Of a stretch of 64,000 nucleotides of DNA, positions 1-7,646 are shown piece after piece (position 1 is the stretch's first letter; each line of letters opens with the position of its first letter). The position numbers were made by a program, and so were the translations under genes. Below the pieces are notes generated by a model that saw only the letters and a program-made list of their open reading frames with translations, was not told where the DNA came from and made no database searches. The stretch lies in contig NZ_JANYMP010000017.1 in NCBI RefSeq assembly GCF_025061645.1, positions 1-64,000 on the forward strand, read 5' to 3'. This DNA is from Umezawaea endophytica (GTDB taxonomy: Bacteria; Actinomycetota; Actinomycetes; Mycobacteriales; Pseudonocardiaceae).

Positions 1-60
1 GCGATGATCATCACGTCGAATCGGCCGTGCCGGGCGGGACAGGACGGAAGACTCTGGCGC

Positions 61-1245
61 ATGGCGGTCAAGAGGCGGAAGTCGTCGGGGGTCGACGTGG
101 CGGCGGTCGCCGCGCGGGCCAGCAGGGACGCGCGCGGGGTACCCGCCGAACTGCTCGACGGCTACCTCGACGTGCTGGCGTCGATCAGCGTGTCCGGGCA
201 GCGGATCGGCGAGGACCAGAAGCGCCTGCGGCACGACATCGGCGGCCGGGCGGCCGAACTGGGCGTGGCGCTGCGGGACCTGATCGACCTGTACCTGACC
301 GCCACGTGGCTCGCGTGGCCGTCGTTGCCGGGGGTGTGCGAGGCGACCGGGAGCGACGGGTTCAAGGCCGTCGGCGAGGCGGTGTTCCGGGCGGCGGACG
401 CGACCGTCGTGGAACTGGCCGAGGGGTACGAGCAGGCGCAGCGGTGGTCGGTCCGGCAGGAGGAGTCGTTCCGGCGCGAGTTCGTCGACGACCTGCTGGA
501 CGGCCGCAACCTGGGGCAACTGCCGGAACGGGCGGAGCGCTACGGGTTGCGGCTGGCCGCGAGCCACGTGGTGGCGGTGGTGAGTTCACCAGAGCCGTTC
601 ATCGACGGCGGCGGGGTCGCCCGGCAGGTCGAGACGGCGCTGCACCACCGGCTCGGGTCGCGGGACGTGCTGGTGACGACGAAGGACAGCCTGCTCGTCT
701 GCGTCGTGCCCGAGACCCTCGCAGGCGCGGCGGACGAGTTCGTGCGGCAGGTCGGGACGGCCGTGGCCGACGGGACGGGGTGGCGCGCGGGCATCGGCCG
801 GGCGCAGTCGGGACCCGGTGGCGCGGTGCGGTCGTTCGAGCAGGCGAAGAACGCGGTGGGGACGGCCGGGCTGCTCGGACTGCCGGGGCGGGTGCACCGG
901 GCGGCGGACCTGCTGGTGTACCAGGTGCTCCTGCGCGACTCGGCGGCGTTGGCGGAGCTGGTGTCCGTGGTGCTGGAGCCGCTGCGCGTCGCGCGGTCCG
1001 GCGCCCGGCCGCTGCTGGACACCCTGTCCGCGTACTTCGCCAGCGGGCGGGTCGCGACGGCGACCGCCAGGGAGCTGAACATCGGCGTGCGCACCGTGAC
1101 CTACCGGCTGCACCGGGTGAAAGCGCTTACCGGCTACTCGGCCGATGACCCGGAGCAGGGGTTCGCGCTCCACGTCGCCGTGCTGGGCGCGAAACTGCTG
1201 GGGTGGCCTTCCTTGCCGGGCACCGGCAAGGAAGGGGCTCCCTAA
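61..1245 (+). CDS. PucR/CdaR-family transcriptional regulator
   Basis: About 394 residues. The C-terminal part, from about residue 325, reads LLDTLSAYFASGRVATATA then ELNIGVRTVTYRLHRVK, the helix-turn-helix of the PucR C-terminal domain (HTH_30). The middle part fits the GGDEF-like CdaR region, and the N-terminus is helical. These proteins are usually one-component regulators of catabolic or nitrogen genes; the target here is unknown. An ATG at 4 is in frame, but ATG 61 is preferred because AGGACGGAAG lies about 10 bases upstream. No partner gene is visible because the window starts here. The last codons lie in a strong hairpin. Confidence 0.85.
   Translation: MAVKRRKSSGVDVAAVAARASRDARGVPAELLDGYLDVLASISVSGQRIGEDQKRLRHDIGGRAAELGVALRDLIDLYLTATWLAWPSLPGVCEATGSDGFKAVGEAVFRAADATVVELAEGYEQAQRWSVRQEESFRREFVDDLLDGRNLGQLPERAERYGLRLAASHVVAVVSSPEPFIDGGGVARQVETALHHRLGSRDVLVTTKDSLLVCVVPETLAGAADEFVRQVGTAVADGTGWRAGIGRAQSGPGGAVRSFEQAKNAVGTAGLLGLPGRVHRAADLLVYQVLLRDSAALAELVSVVLEPLRVARSGARPLLDTLSAYFASGRVATATARELNIGVRTVTYRLHRVKALTGYSADDPEQGFALHVAVLGAKLLGWPSLPGTGKEGAP
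1207..1235 (+). terminator. Terminator hairpin inside the 3' end of the PucR gene
   Basis: Arms of 13 bp at 1207-1219 and 1223-1235 (CCTTCCTTGCCGG and its exact complement) are separated by a 3-base loop. There is no T-tract, as is common in actinomycete terminators. The hairpin lies wholly inside the coding sequence and encodes part of the C-terminal tail. Confidence 0.75.
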
Positions 1246-1321
1246 CCGGCCTGTCCACTGCCTGCCCGCGCGCGCCCGTCCACGCCAGGATGGATCGACA
1301 ACCCGCCGCCTGGGAGGACCC

Positions 1322-1606
1322 GTGAGACACCTGCACTGGCATTGGCCGCCCGGTATGCCGCAGACGTCGTCCGTCGTGCCCGTCCTGATCGTCATCGCGC
1401 TGCTCGTGGTGACGTGGGCCGTGCGCCACCACGCGCTCCTGCGCCTGTTCCAGGACCCCGAATCCCGACGCCGTCAGCCCGCCGAGCGCGTCAAGGTCCC
1501 CTCACCGTCCTTTTCGGACGAATCCTTGCGACTCCTGCTCGACCACGACGCGACCACCACCACGACCAGGCAGAGCCAGGCGAACCAGTCGCCCCAACGG
1601 GCGTAG
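1322..1606 (+). CDS. Small single-pass membrane protein, hypothetical
   Basis: A 94-residue ORF starting at GTG 1322 behind a good Shine-Dalgarno sequence (GGGAGGA, about 1311-1317). Residues 17-35 or so (SVVPVLIVIALLVVTWAV) form one hydrophobic helix, followed by a basic, polar tail. I recognise no family. Its last 133 bases run antisense to the 3' end of the Lnt-like gene, so the tail sequence may be constrained by the other strand or the real protein may differ. The ribosome-binding site and the helix are the main support. Confidence 0.5.
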   Translation: MRHLHWHWPPGMPQTSSVVPVLIVIALLVVTWAVRHHALLRLFQDPESRRRQPAERVKVPSPSFSDESLRLLLDHDATTTTTRQSQANQSPQRA

Positions 1607-2898
1607 GGCGTTGGGCCGTCCGCCACCGGCAGGGTCCCGCTCACCGCGGTGAACGGCGTCGCGGAACCGGTCGCGGCCTGCGCCACCACGCGGCCGGTGT
1701 GGTCGCTGAGGGTCAGGTAGCCCAACCGCGCCGCGCGGGCCACGGAGAAGCCGCTCTCGACCCCGCGCAGCGCCTGCACCCTGCTCTGCGACCACGCGTC
1801 GACGGTGAAGTCCAGTGCGGGGACCAGGAGCAGCCCCGCCCCCGCCCGGCCGTAGGCCCGGCCGAACTCCGGGTGGCCGAGGTCGGCGCAGATCGCGATG
1901 CCGACGCGGCCGTCCGGCGCGAACGCCAGATCGGTGCCCGCCGTGAGCGCGTCCTCCAGGCCGGGCACCAGGTGGTGCTTGCGGTAGACCACCGTGCGCT
2001 TCGATAGGTGGTACGCGGCGTTGTGGGTCCGCTCCCCCGTCGTCACCGTCACACCGACCACCAGGTCGACCCCCCTGGTGCGAGCGGCCTCCACCAACGG
2101 GTCGATCAACGCGGGCAGGGTCGCCTCGTCGGCCCGGAACCCCTTCTCCGGCAGCACCACGATCCGCGTCCCGTCGTCCGGCGCCGTGCGCAGCCAGTCG
2201 ACGTACGCGGCCACCAGGTCACGACCCGCCCGCGTGTCGACGCGCACCTCGTCGCGGTCCGTGCGGGCCGAGAGCAGCGTGATCCTCGGCGACGACCGTT
2301 CGTCCACTGTGGCCAGTCGCAGCGCGCCGAGGCCGACCGCGAGCCCCACCACCAGGAATCCGGCGGCGGCGACGCGAGGACGGGCCACCGCGAGTGCCGC
2401 GGGCAGCGAGGAGACCAGGAAGCTGACACCCCAGCCACCGGTGACCGCGGCGACCTGGAGCACCGGCAGCAGGTCGGACTGCGTGGGCGCCAGGCTCCAG
2501 TTCGCCCCGGCCGGGGTGGCGAGGCAGACCAGGTACTCGGCGGCGGCGATGCCCGCCGGGAACGCCACCGCCGCGAGCAGCGCTTGGCCCCGCAGCAGGA
2601 CGGCACGGAAGAGCAGCACCACACCGGTGAGCAGCAGCGGGAACAGCAGGACCGGGATCGCCAGCAGAGGCACCGGCAGTTCGAGGTCGACGGCGTAGTA
2701 GCGCCACGTGTTCGCGCCGCCCAACGAGTACGCGGCGAACGCCGCCACCGCGGCCGAGCGGGCCGGTACCCGTGAGGCGAGCAGGAGGATCGGCAGCGGG
2801 GCCAGCCAGGTCAGCCACGGGACGGGCGTGAGGCCGGTGCCGAAGAAGTACAGCGCGGCGGTGGCCAGTACCGCGGAGGCGCTACGCGCGAACGCCAT
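1474..2898 (-). CDS. lnt: Apolipoprotein N-acyltransferase-like protein
   Basis: 474 residues. The first 195 or so are mostly hydrophobic membrane helices. Then comes a carbon-nitrogen hydrolase (nitrilase-fold) domain, and a final helix (about 435-455). The catalytic triad is intact: Glu251 (LPEKGF), Lys307 (YRKHH) and Cys337 (AICADLGHPE). The family transfers an acyl chain to the N-terminal cysteine of lipoproteins at the outer face of the membrane. The domain is more divergent than housekeeping Lnt, so another membrane amidase or acyltransferase role is possible. It overlaps the upstream TetR gene by 17 bases, so they are co-transcribed. It contains a one-mismatch copy of the GTCCACWGTGGAC palindrome. 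Confidence 0.8.
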   Translation of the reverse strand: MAFARSASAVLATAALYFFGTGLTPVPWLTWLAPLPILLLASRVPARSAAVAAFAAYSLGGANTWRYYAVDLELPVPLLAIPVLLFPLLLTGVVLLFRAVLLRGQALLAAVAFPAGIAAAEYLVCLATPAGANWSLAPTQSDLLPVLQVAAVTGGWGVSFLVSSLPAALAVARPRVAAAGFLVVGLAVGLGALRLATVDERSSPRITLLSARTDRDEVRVDTRAGRDLVAAYVDWLRTAPDDGTRIVVLPEKGFRADEATLPALIDPLVEAARTRGVDLVVGVTVTTGERTHNAAYHLSKRTVVYRKHHLVPGLEDALTAGTDLAFAPDGRVGIAICADLGHPEFGRAYGRAGAGLLLVPALDFTVDAWSQSRVQALRGVESGFSVARAARLGYLTLSDHTGRVVAQAATGSATPFTAVSGTLPVADGPTPYARWGDWFAWLCLVVVVVASWSSRSRKDSSEKDGEGTLTRSAG

Positions 2899-3454
2899 CG
2901 AGGACCCTCTCCAGCGCGGTCCGGCACAGCGCGCGGAACTCGGCCTCGGGCGCCGTCAACCGCCCGCCCGCGTGGAGCTGGACCAGGCCGTGCAGCGTGG
3001 CCGAGATGACCAGCGCCAACTCCCACACGTCGTCCTGGCGCAGGATCCCGACGCGCATCCCCGAGGTGAGGGCGTCGGCGAGCACGGACAACGTCGGCGA
3101 GGCGCTCGCGTCGTCCGGGAACCTCCGCGCCCCGGCGCGCTGCTCGGTGAACAGGAACGTGTACAGGTGCGGCTGCCCGAGGGCGAAGTCCAGGTACAGG
3201 TCCAGTGCCTCGTCGAGCTGCCGGTGGAAGTCGGCCGACCAGTCGCGCTCGCCCCAGGTGCGGGCCAGCGCGGCGAAGCTGGTCGCGGCCACCGAGTCGA
3301 GGAGGTCCTCCCGGCTGGGGAAGTGCCGGTAGATCGCCATCGGGGTGAGGCCCGCGAGGGTGGCGACCCGCCGCATGGTGACGGCGGCCGACCCCTCGGC
3401 GAGCAGGAGGTCGTGGGCTATCGCGGCGATGCGCTCGCCGGTGACTGATGCCAT
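2882..3454 (-). CDS. TetR-family repressor
   Basis: About 190 residues. The N-terminal helix-turn-helix (RIAAIAHDLLLAEGSAAVTM, then RRVATLAGLTPMAIYRHFPS) is typical of TetR proteins; the C-terminal part is a helical ligand and dimerisation domain (TetR_C-like). The start could be ATG 3454 or ATG 3472, and neither has a Shine-Dalgarno sequence. An inverted repeat at 3454-3491 covers both starts, so the gene is probably autorepressed. It sits 43 bases after the methyltransferase and overlaps the Lnt-like gene, so one transcript could carry all three. Confidence 0.85.
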   Translation of the reverse strand: MASVTGERIAAIAHDLLLAEGSAAVTMRRVATLAGLTPMAIYRHFPSREDLLDSVAATSFAALARTWGERDWSADFHRQLDEALDLYLDFALGQPHLYTFLFTEQRAGARRFPDDASASPTLSVLADALTSGMRVGILRQDDVWELALVISATLHGLVQLHAGGRLTAPEAEFRALCRTALERVLDGVRA

Positions 3455-3491
3455 GTATACACCGTAGACCACGTTGTGTACGGCGTATACA
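3454..3491. promoter_or_regulatory. Probable TetR operator (13-bp inverted repeat)
   Basis: TGTATACACCGTA at 3454-3466 and TACGGCGTATACA at 3479-3491 form 13-bp arms with one mismatch and a 12-base spacer. They lie between the methyltransferase stop and the TetR coding start and overlap both candidate TetR start codons. Placement and symmetry suggest an autoregulatory operator; binding is inferred. Confidence 0.6.
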
Positions 3492-3497
3492 ACGAAT

Positions 3498-4247
3498 TCA
3501 GCCGAGTTTCGTCGCGGTGAGTTGGAACTGCCTGGCGAGGTGCGGGTACGGCGGTCGGGCGGTAACCGCGAGTTCCAGCCGTTCCAGGTCGGCGAAGAAC
3601 GCCGGATCGGCCTTCGACTGGTCGTCCGCGATGTAGTCGCAGAACGCGCGGATGCCGTAGTGGCCGGTCACGGCGCAGCCGAGCGCGGCCAGCCGGTCGC
3701 CGACGTCCTCGGCGGTGTGCAGCGTCATCGTCGCGTCGAACGTGACCGAGCGCGCCTGGTCGGTCTCCAACGCCGTCAACGCCGCCACCGGATCGGTCTC
3801 CCGGATCGCGGCGAGCAGGGGCGCCGAGTGCTTGTTCACGGCCATGACCGACAGCAGCCCGCCGGTGCGCAGCGGCTCCAACGCGGAGGCGAGGCACGCG
3901 GTCGCGTCGCCCGCGTACTGGACCAGGTTGTGGCACAGCACCACGTCGAACCCGTCCAGGCCGTGGTCCGCGACGTCGGCCTCGACGAGCGCCACGGACA
4001 CGCCCGCGGCCTCGGCGTCCTCCTTCGCGGCGGCGAGCATCTCCGCGGACCGGTCGACGATCGTCACGTCGTGGCCCCGGCGGGCGAGCGGGACGGCGTC
4101 ACCACCGTCACCGCCAGCGAGGTCCAGCACCCGCAGCGGGTCCGGGCCGAGGTGGCGGGCGAGGTTGGCCTCGGCGAGCGTGTAGCGCAGGCGCCCCCAG
4201 GGGCTTTCGCGCCACTGCCGCCACGCGGTCATCGTGGAGTCCGACAT
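3498..4247 (-). CDS. Class I SAM-dependent methyltransferase
   Basis: About 249 residues. SAM-binding motif I is VLDLAGGDGGDAVPLA, followed by an acidic residue after the second strand (VTIVDRSAEML) and the post-motif VVLCHNLVQYA. The overall pattern fits Methyltransf_11/25 small-molecule methyltransferases of the Smt type. The substrate cannot be told. An in-frame ATG at 4373 gives a 42-residue low-complexity extension that looks like read-back into the upstream region, so ATG 4247 (MSDSTMTAWRQW) is chosen. It lies upstream of, and on the same strand as, the TetR and Lnt-like genes. Confidence 0.8.
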   Translation of the reverse strand: MSDSTMTAWRQWRESPWGRLRYTLAEANLARHLGPDPLRVLDLAGGDGGDAVPLARRGHDVTIVDRSAEMLAAAKEDAEAAGVSVALVEADVADHGLDGFDVVLCHNLVQYAGDATACLASALEPLRTGGLLSVMAVNKHSAPLLAAIRETDPVAALTALETDQARSVTFDATMTLHTAEDVGDRLAALGCAVTGHYGIRAFCDYIADDQSKADPAFFADLERLELAVTARPPYPHLARQFQLTATKLG

Positions 4248-4449
4248 GCCGCCGACGGTAGGCGAACGGCGTTCCCCGGTGCCGCGTGGAGCGCGCCACC
4301 GGCCGGTTCGAGGCGTCGTGGCTCGGGGCACGAAACCGGGTCGGCAGCGCACTTCACAGGCGCGTTCACGCACGTCAGAGGCGCTGTAACCCCCTGTCCG
4401 GCACGGGTGCGCAACCCGGTCGGGGCATGCGCCCGGCGATCTCGCTCGC

Positions 4450-4465
4450 TACCCTGGCCACTGTG
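4450..4465 (+). promoter_or_regulatory. -10 box of a leaderless STAS gene
   Basis: TACCCT at 4450-4455, then 7 bases, then the GTG start at 4463. The spacing puts the expected transcription start at or next to the start codon. Ten or more genes in this window have the same arrangement. Confidence 0.55.
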
Positions 4466-4807
4466 CAGAGTGCTACAGAAAGGGTTTTTTCCGTCCGCGT
4501 AGGGCAGGTCACCGGAGCCACGGTGGTGACCGTCGTCGGTGAGGTCGACCTCGACACCGCGCCTGAACTGGAGTTCCGCGTCACCCGCGCCGCCGCGGCG
4601 GCCGACCCGCTCGTCATCGACCTCAGCGGGGTCACGTTCTTCGCCTCGGCGGGCCTCGCGTGCCTGCTCACGGCGCACGGCCAGGGCCACCGGCCGCACC
4701 TCGTGCCGTCACCCGCGGTGGCGAAGGTGCTCGCCCTGTCCGACCTGGAGGACTTCCTCCCGCGCAGCGAGTCACTGGCGGACGCGCTGCGCCACCTCGC
4801 CCGCTAG
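4463..4807 (+). CDS. STAS-domain anti-sigma factor antagonist
   Basis: 114 residues forming a single STAS domain. VVGEVDLDTAPELE is the first conserved strand-helix, and LVIDLSGVTFFASAGLACLL holds the loop (FFASAG) with the serine that is phosphorylated in SpoIIAA/RsbV relatives. The family binds anti-sigma factors or kinases in a phosphorylation-dependent way. No partner anti-sigma gene is adjacent. The start is GTG 4463, which sits 7 bases after a TACCCT -10 box (4450-4455), so the transcript is probably leaderless; longer in-frame starts would run through this promoter. Confidence 0.8.
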   Translation: MQSATERVFSVRVGQVTGATVVTVVGEVDLDTAPELEFRVTRAAAAADPLVIDLSGVTFFASAGLACLLTAHGQGHRPHLVPSPAVAKVLALSDLEDFLPRSESLADALRHLAR

Positions 4808-4811
4808 CCCG

Positions 4812-5978
4812 TCACAGCGGGAGGGCCTGCGCGAAGTCCTCCCACACGTCCTCGGCGTCCTCGATGCCGACCGAGACCCGCACCGTGCCTTCGCCGATGC
4901 CCGCCGCGAGCAGGGCATCGGCGTCGAGCTGGCGGTGCGAGGAGCTCGCCGGGTGCACCAGGGTGGTCTCGACACCGCCGAGCGACACCGCGAGCTTCGC
5001 CAGCCTCACGCCCTTCGTGAACGCGTACCCGGCCTCCCGCCCTCCCGCGAGGTCGAAGACCAGCATGCCGCCGAAGTCCGACAGGTGACCGCGCGCCACC
5101 TCGTGGTCGGGGTGGCCCGGGTGGCCCGGCCAGCGCACCGACACGACCGAGGGGTGGGCGGCCAGGCGTTCGGCGAGGACGGCCGCGTTCGCGCAGTGCT
5201 GGCGCATCCGCAGCGGCAGCGTCTGGACGCCCCTGATCGTCAGCCAGGCGGCGAACGGGTCCGCCGCCGCCCCCAGTTCCATCGCGTGGTGCCACACCTC
5301 GCGGTAGCGCTGGTCCTCGGCGAACACCAGCGCGCCGCCCGTCACGTCGGAGTGCCCGCCGAGGTACTTCGTGGCCGAGTGCAGCACGACGTCCGCGCCG
5401 TGCTCGATCGGCCTGCACAGCAGCGGTGTCGCGAAGGTGTTGTCCACCACCGTCACCAGCCCCGCGGCGCGGCCCGCGGCGAGGAACGCGGGCAGGTCCA
5501 CGACCTTCGTCACCGGGTTCGCGATGGTCTCCAGGTACAACATCCTCGTGGACGGCCGGACCGCCGCCGCGACCTCGGCCGGGTCGTCGCCCGCGATGTA
5601 GGTGACGTCGACGCCGAAGCGGGCCGCGAGGTCGTTGAGCATCGCGTACGTGCCGCCGTACAGGCAGCTCTGGGCGATCACGTGGTCGCCCGAGCGCAGC
5701 GTGGACATCAGGACGGCGCTGATCGCGCCCATGCCGGACGCCGTGAACACCGCCGCCACCCCGCCTTCGAGGCGCGCCAGGTGGTCCTCCAGCGCGCGGA
5801 CCGTCGGGTTGGCGTAGCGGCTGTAGACGAACCCGCTGTCCGGTGATTCGAGGGCTTCCGCGAGCGCGTCCGGGTCGTCGAAGGCGAAGTTCGAGGCCTG
5901 GTAGATCGGGACGCTGATCGACCGGGAGTTCGGCAGCGTCGGCACTGGCACGTGGACGGCACGGGTGGAAGGGCGCAT
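4812..5978 (-). CDS. Cys/Met-metabolism PLP enzyme (gamma-lyase/synthase type)
   Basis: 388 residues covering the whole Cys/Met metabolism PLP-dependent family. Visible landmarks are the N-terminal YSRYANPTVRALE substrate and cofactor loop, TASGMGAISAVL, the aspartate in VVDNTFATPLL and the PLP-lysine in HSATKYLGGHSDVTGG. Close relatives include cystathionine gamma-synthase and gamma-lyase, methionine gamma-lyase and O-acylhomoserine sulfhydrylase; sequence alone does not decide between them. It is divergent from a MocR regulator 62 bases away, and that pairing usually means the regulator controls the enzyme. Confidence 0.85.
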   Translation of the reverse strand: MRPSTRAVHVPVPTLPNSRSISVPIYQASNFAFDDPDALAEALESPDSGFVYSRYANPTVRALEDHLARLEGGVAAVFTASGMGAISAVLMSTLRSGDHVIAQSCLYGGTYAMLNDLAARFGVDVTYIAGDDPAEVAAAVRPSTRMLYLETIANPVTKVVDLPAFLAAGRAAGLVTVVDNTFATPLLCRPIEHGADVVLHSATKYLGGHSDVTGGALVFAEDQRYREVWHHAMELGAAADPFAAWLTIRGVQTLPLRMRQHCANAAVLAERLAAHPSVVSVRWPGHPGHPDHEVARGHLSDFGGMLVFDLAGGREAGYAFTKGVRLAKLAVSLGGVETTLVHPASSSHRQLDADALLAAGIGEGTVRVSVGIEDAEDVWEDFAQALPL

Positions 5979-6017
5979 GACCGCCAGTTTTGGGTGTCAC
6001 GACGTCCTCCGACAGCG

Positions 6018-6036
6018 CCAATTCCGGCTAAATTGG
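6018..6036. promoter_or_regulatory. MocR promoter with overlapping inverted repeat
   Basis: CCAATT (6018-6023) and AATTGG (6031-6036) are perfect 6-bp arms with a 7-base spacer. They overlap TAAATT (6029-6034), a -10 box placed 6 bases before the MocR GTG start, so the gene looks leaderless. A MocR dimer bound here would affect both divergent promoters; this is inferred from position. Confidence 0.5.
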
Positions 6037-6040
6037 TCCG

Positions 6041-7492
6041 GTGACAGAGCCAATACCGTGGTCGGTCGACCGCCTGGTCGCCCAACTCGGCCGCTGGTCG
6101 GTCAGCCGCGGTCCGCTGTACCTGCTGCTCGCCGAACGCCTGCGCCAGCTCATCGACTCGGGCCAGCTACCGCCGCGGGCCGCGCTGCCGCCGGACCGCG
6201 TGCTCGCGGGCAGGCTCGCGGTCGGCCGCACGACGGTCGTCGCCGCGTACGACCGGCTGCGCCAGGAGCGCAAGCTGGAACGGCACCAGGGCCGCGGCAC
6301 GTGGGTCGCGCCCGCGGTGCTGGCCGGTCCGTGGCCGGGGGCGCTGCCGTTGGCGAACCCGCTGTTCGTCAACTACCTGGAACCGGTGGCGGGCGTGATC
6401 CCGTTGGCGTGCACCGCCCCGCACGGTCCGCCGCCGGAGCTGACCGAGGCGTTCGGGCGCGCGGTGGCGCGCCTGCCGGGCCAGGACGGCGGCGACATCG
6501 GCTACCACCCGACGGGCCACCCCGAACTCCGGTCCGCGCTGGCCGAGCGCTACACCTCGCGCGGGATCCCGACCGCGCCGGAGCAGATCCTGGTGACCAC
6601 GGGCGGCCAGCAGGCGCTCGCGCTGCTCACCCGGCTGTTCGTCGCCCCCGGCGACACCGTGCTGGTGCAGGGGCCGACCTACCCCGGCGCGCTGGAGCTG
6701 TTCCGGGACGCCGCCGCGGTGCTCACGGCACTGCCCGGCGACGACGTCGCGGCGTGGACGACCGCGCTGGCCGACCGGCCCCGGCTCGCCTACCTGAACC
6801 CGACGAACCACAACCCGACCGGCGCCACCACGTCCGCGCTGGTCCGGCGCAGGCTGGTGGAGGTCGCGGTGGCGCACGGGGTTCCGCTGGTCGACGACGA
6901 GGTGCTCGCCGGGCTGTCGTTCGACGGGTCGCTCCCGCCGGGGCTGGCGGCGTTCGGACCGGCGCTCACCGTCGGGTCGTTCAGCAAGTCGGTGTGGGGC
7001 GGGCTGCGCACCGGCTGGATCCGCGCGTCCGAGGGCGAGATCGCCCAACTCGCCAGGATCAAGGCGATCCAGGACCTGGGCAGCCCGGTCCTGGAGCAGC
7101 TCGCGGCCGTCGAACTGCTGCCGGTGCTGGACGACGTGACCCGGCGCCGGGGCGCGGAATTGGCGCGGCGGCACGAAGTCCTGTGCGCCGCGCTCGCGGA
7201 ATCGTTGCCCTCGTGGGACTTCCGCCGCGCCGACGGCGGTCAGTGCCTGTGGGTGCGGCTGCCCTCCGGTGACGCGTCGGCGTTCGCCCAGGTGGCGCTC
7301 CGGCACGGTGTGGCCGTGCTGCCGGGCGCCGCGCTGGACGCCGCGGGTGGCGGTACCGACCGGCTGCGAATCCCGTTCACCTCACCACAGGAGGAGGTCA
7401 CCGACGCCGTCGAGCGGCTCGCGCTGGCGTGGAACGCCTACCAGCGCGCGGACCGCCCCGCTCCGGCGTCGGTCCACGCGATCGTCGTGTGA
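6041..7492 (+). CDS. MocR/GntR-type regulator with aminotransferase domain
   Basis: 483 residues. The N-terminal winged helix (GPLYLLLAERLRQLIDSGQL, then LPPDRVLAGRLAVGRTTVVA) is GntR-like. From about residue 110 it has a class I aminotransferase fold, with the PLP-lysine in GSFSKSVWGGLRTGWIR. Such proteins sense PLP or amino compounds and rarely act as enzymes. The GTG start at 6041 follows a -10 box by 6 bases. It is divergent from the Cys/Met PLP enzyme, its most likely target. Confidence 0.88.
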   Translation: MTEPIPWSVDRLVAQLGRWSVSRGPLYLLLAERLRQLIDSGQLPPRAALPPDRVLAGRLAVGRTTVVAAYDRLRQERKLERHQGRGTWVAPAVLAGPWPGALPLANPLFVNYLEPVAGVIPLACTAPHGPPPELTEAFGRAVARLPGQDGGDIGYHPTGHPELRSALAERYTSRGIPTAPEQILVTTGGQQALALLTRLFVAPGDTVLVQGPTYPGALELFRDAAAVLTALPGDDVAAWTTALADRPRLAYLNPTNHNPTGATTSALVRRRLVEVAVAHGVPLVDDEVLAGLSFDGSLPPGLAAFGPALTVGSFSKSVWGGLRTGWIRASEGEIAQLARIKAIQDLGSPVLEQLAAVELLPVLDDVTRRRGAELARRHEVLCAALAESLPSWDFRRADGGQCLWVRLPSGDASAFAQVALRHGVAVLPGAALDAAGGGTDRLRIPFTSPQEEVTDAVERLALAWNAYQRADRPAPASVHAIVV

Positions 7493-7551
7493 CCGGCGAG
7501 CGCTGGTACCGTTCCACCGTCAGCAGCACCGACCTAGGAGGTGGGAACCCC

Positions 7552-7599
7552 ATGACCGCTCGTCCAGGTCGGGTGCTCGCCCACCGCGCGGTCCGCTAG
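7552..7599 (+). CDS. Possible 15-residue leader peptide
   Basis: MTARPGRVLAHRAVR, starting at ATG 7552 behind a textbook Shine-Dalgarno sequence (AGGAGGTG, 7536-7543) and ending at TAG 7599. Five of 15 residues are arginine or histidine. It lies 47 bases upstream of the PrmC-like methyltransferase. The ribosome-binding site is much better than that of the gene it precedes. Its stop codon sits in the loop of a hairpin, as expected of a translational attenuator. Confidence 0.5.
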   Translation: MTARPGRVLAHRAVR

Positions 7600-7632
7600 A
7601 CCGCGGGAGAGCGCCCGTTCGGCACCCCCGAA
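7587..7632 (+). promoter_or_regulatory. Hairpins between leader ORF and methyltransferase gene
   Basis: CGCGGTC (7587-7593) pairs with GACCGCG (7599-7605) around the leader ORF stop codon. TTCGG (7618-7622) pairs with CCGAA (7628-7632), and the second arm overlaps AAAGG (7631-7635), the only Shine-Dalgarno-like bases before ATG 7647. A ribosome stalled on the leader ORF could change this folding. Attenuation is an inference. Confidence 0.4.
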
Positions 7633-7646
7633 AGGCACGTCTCCCC

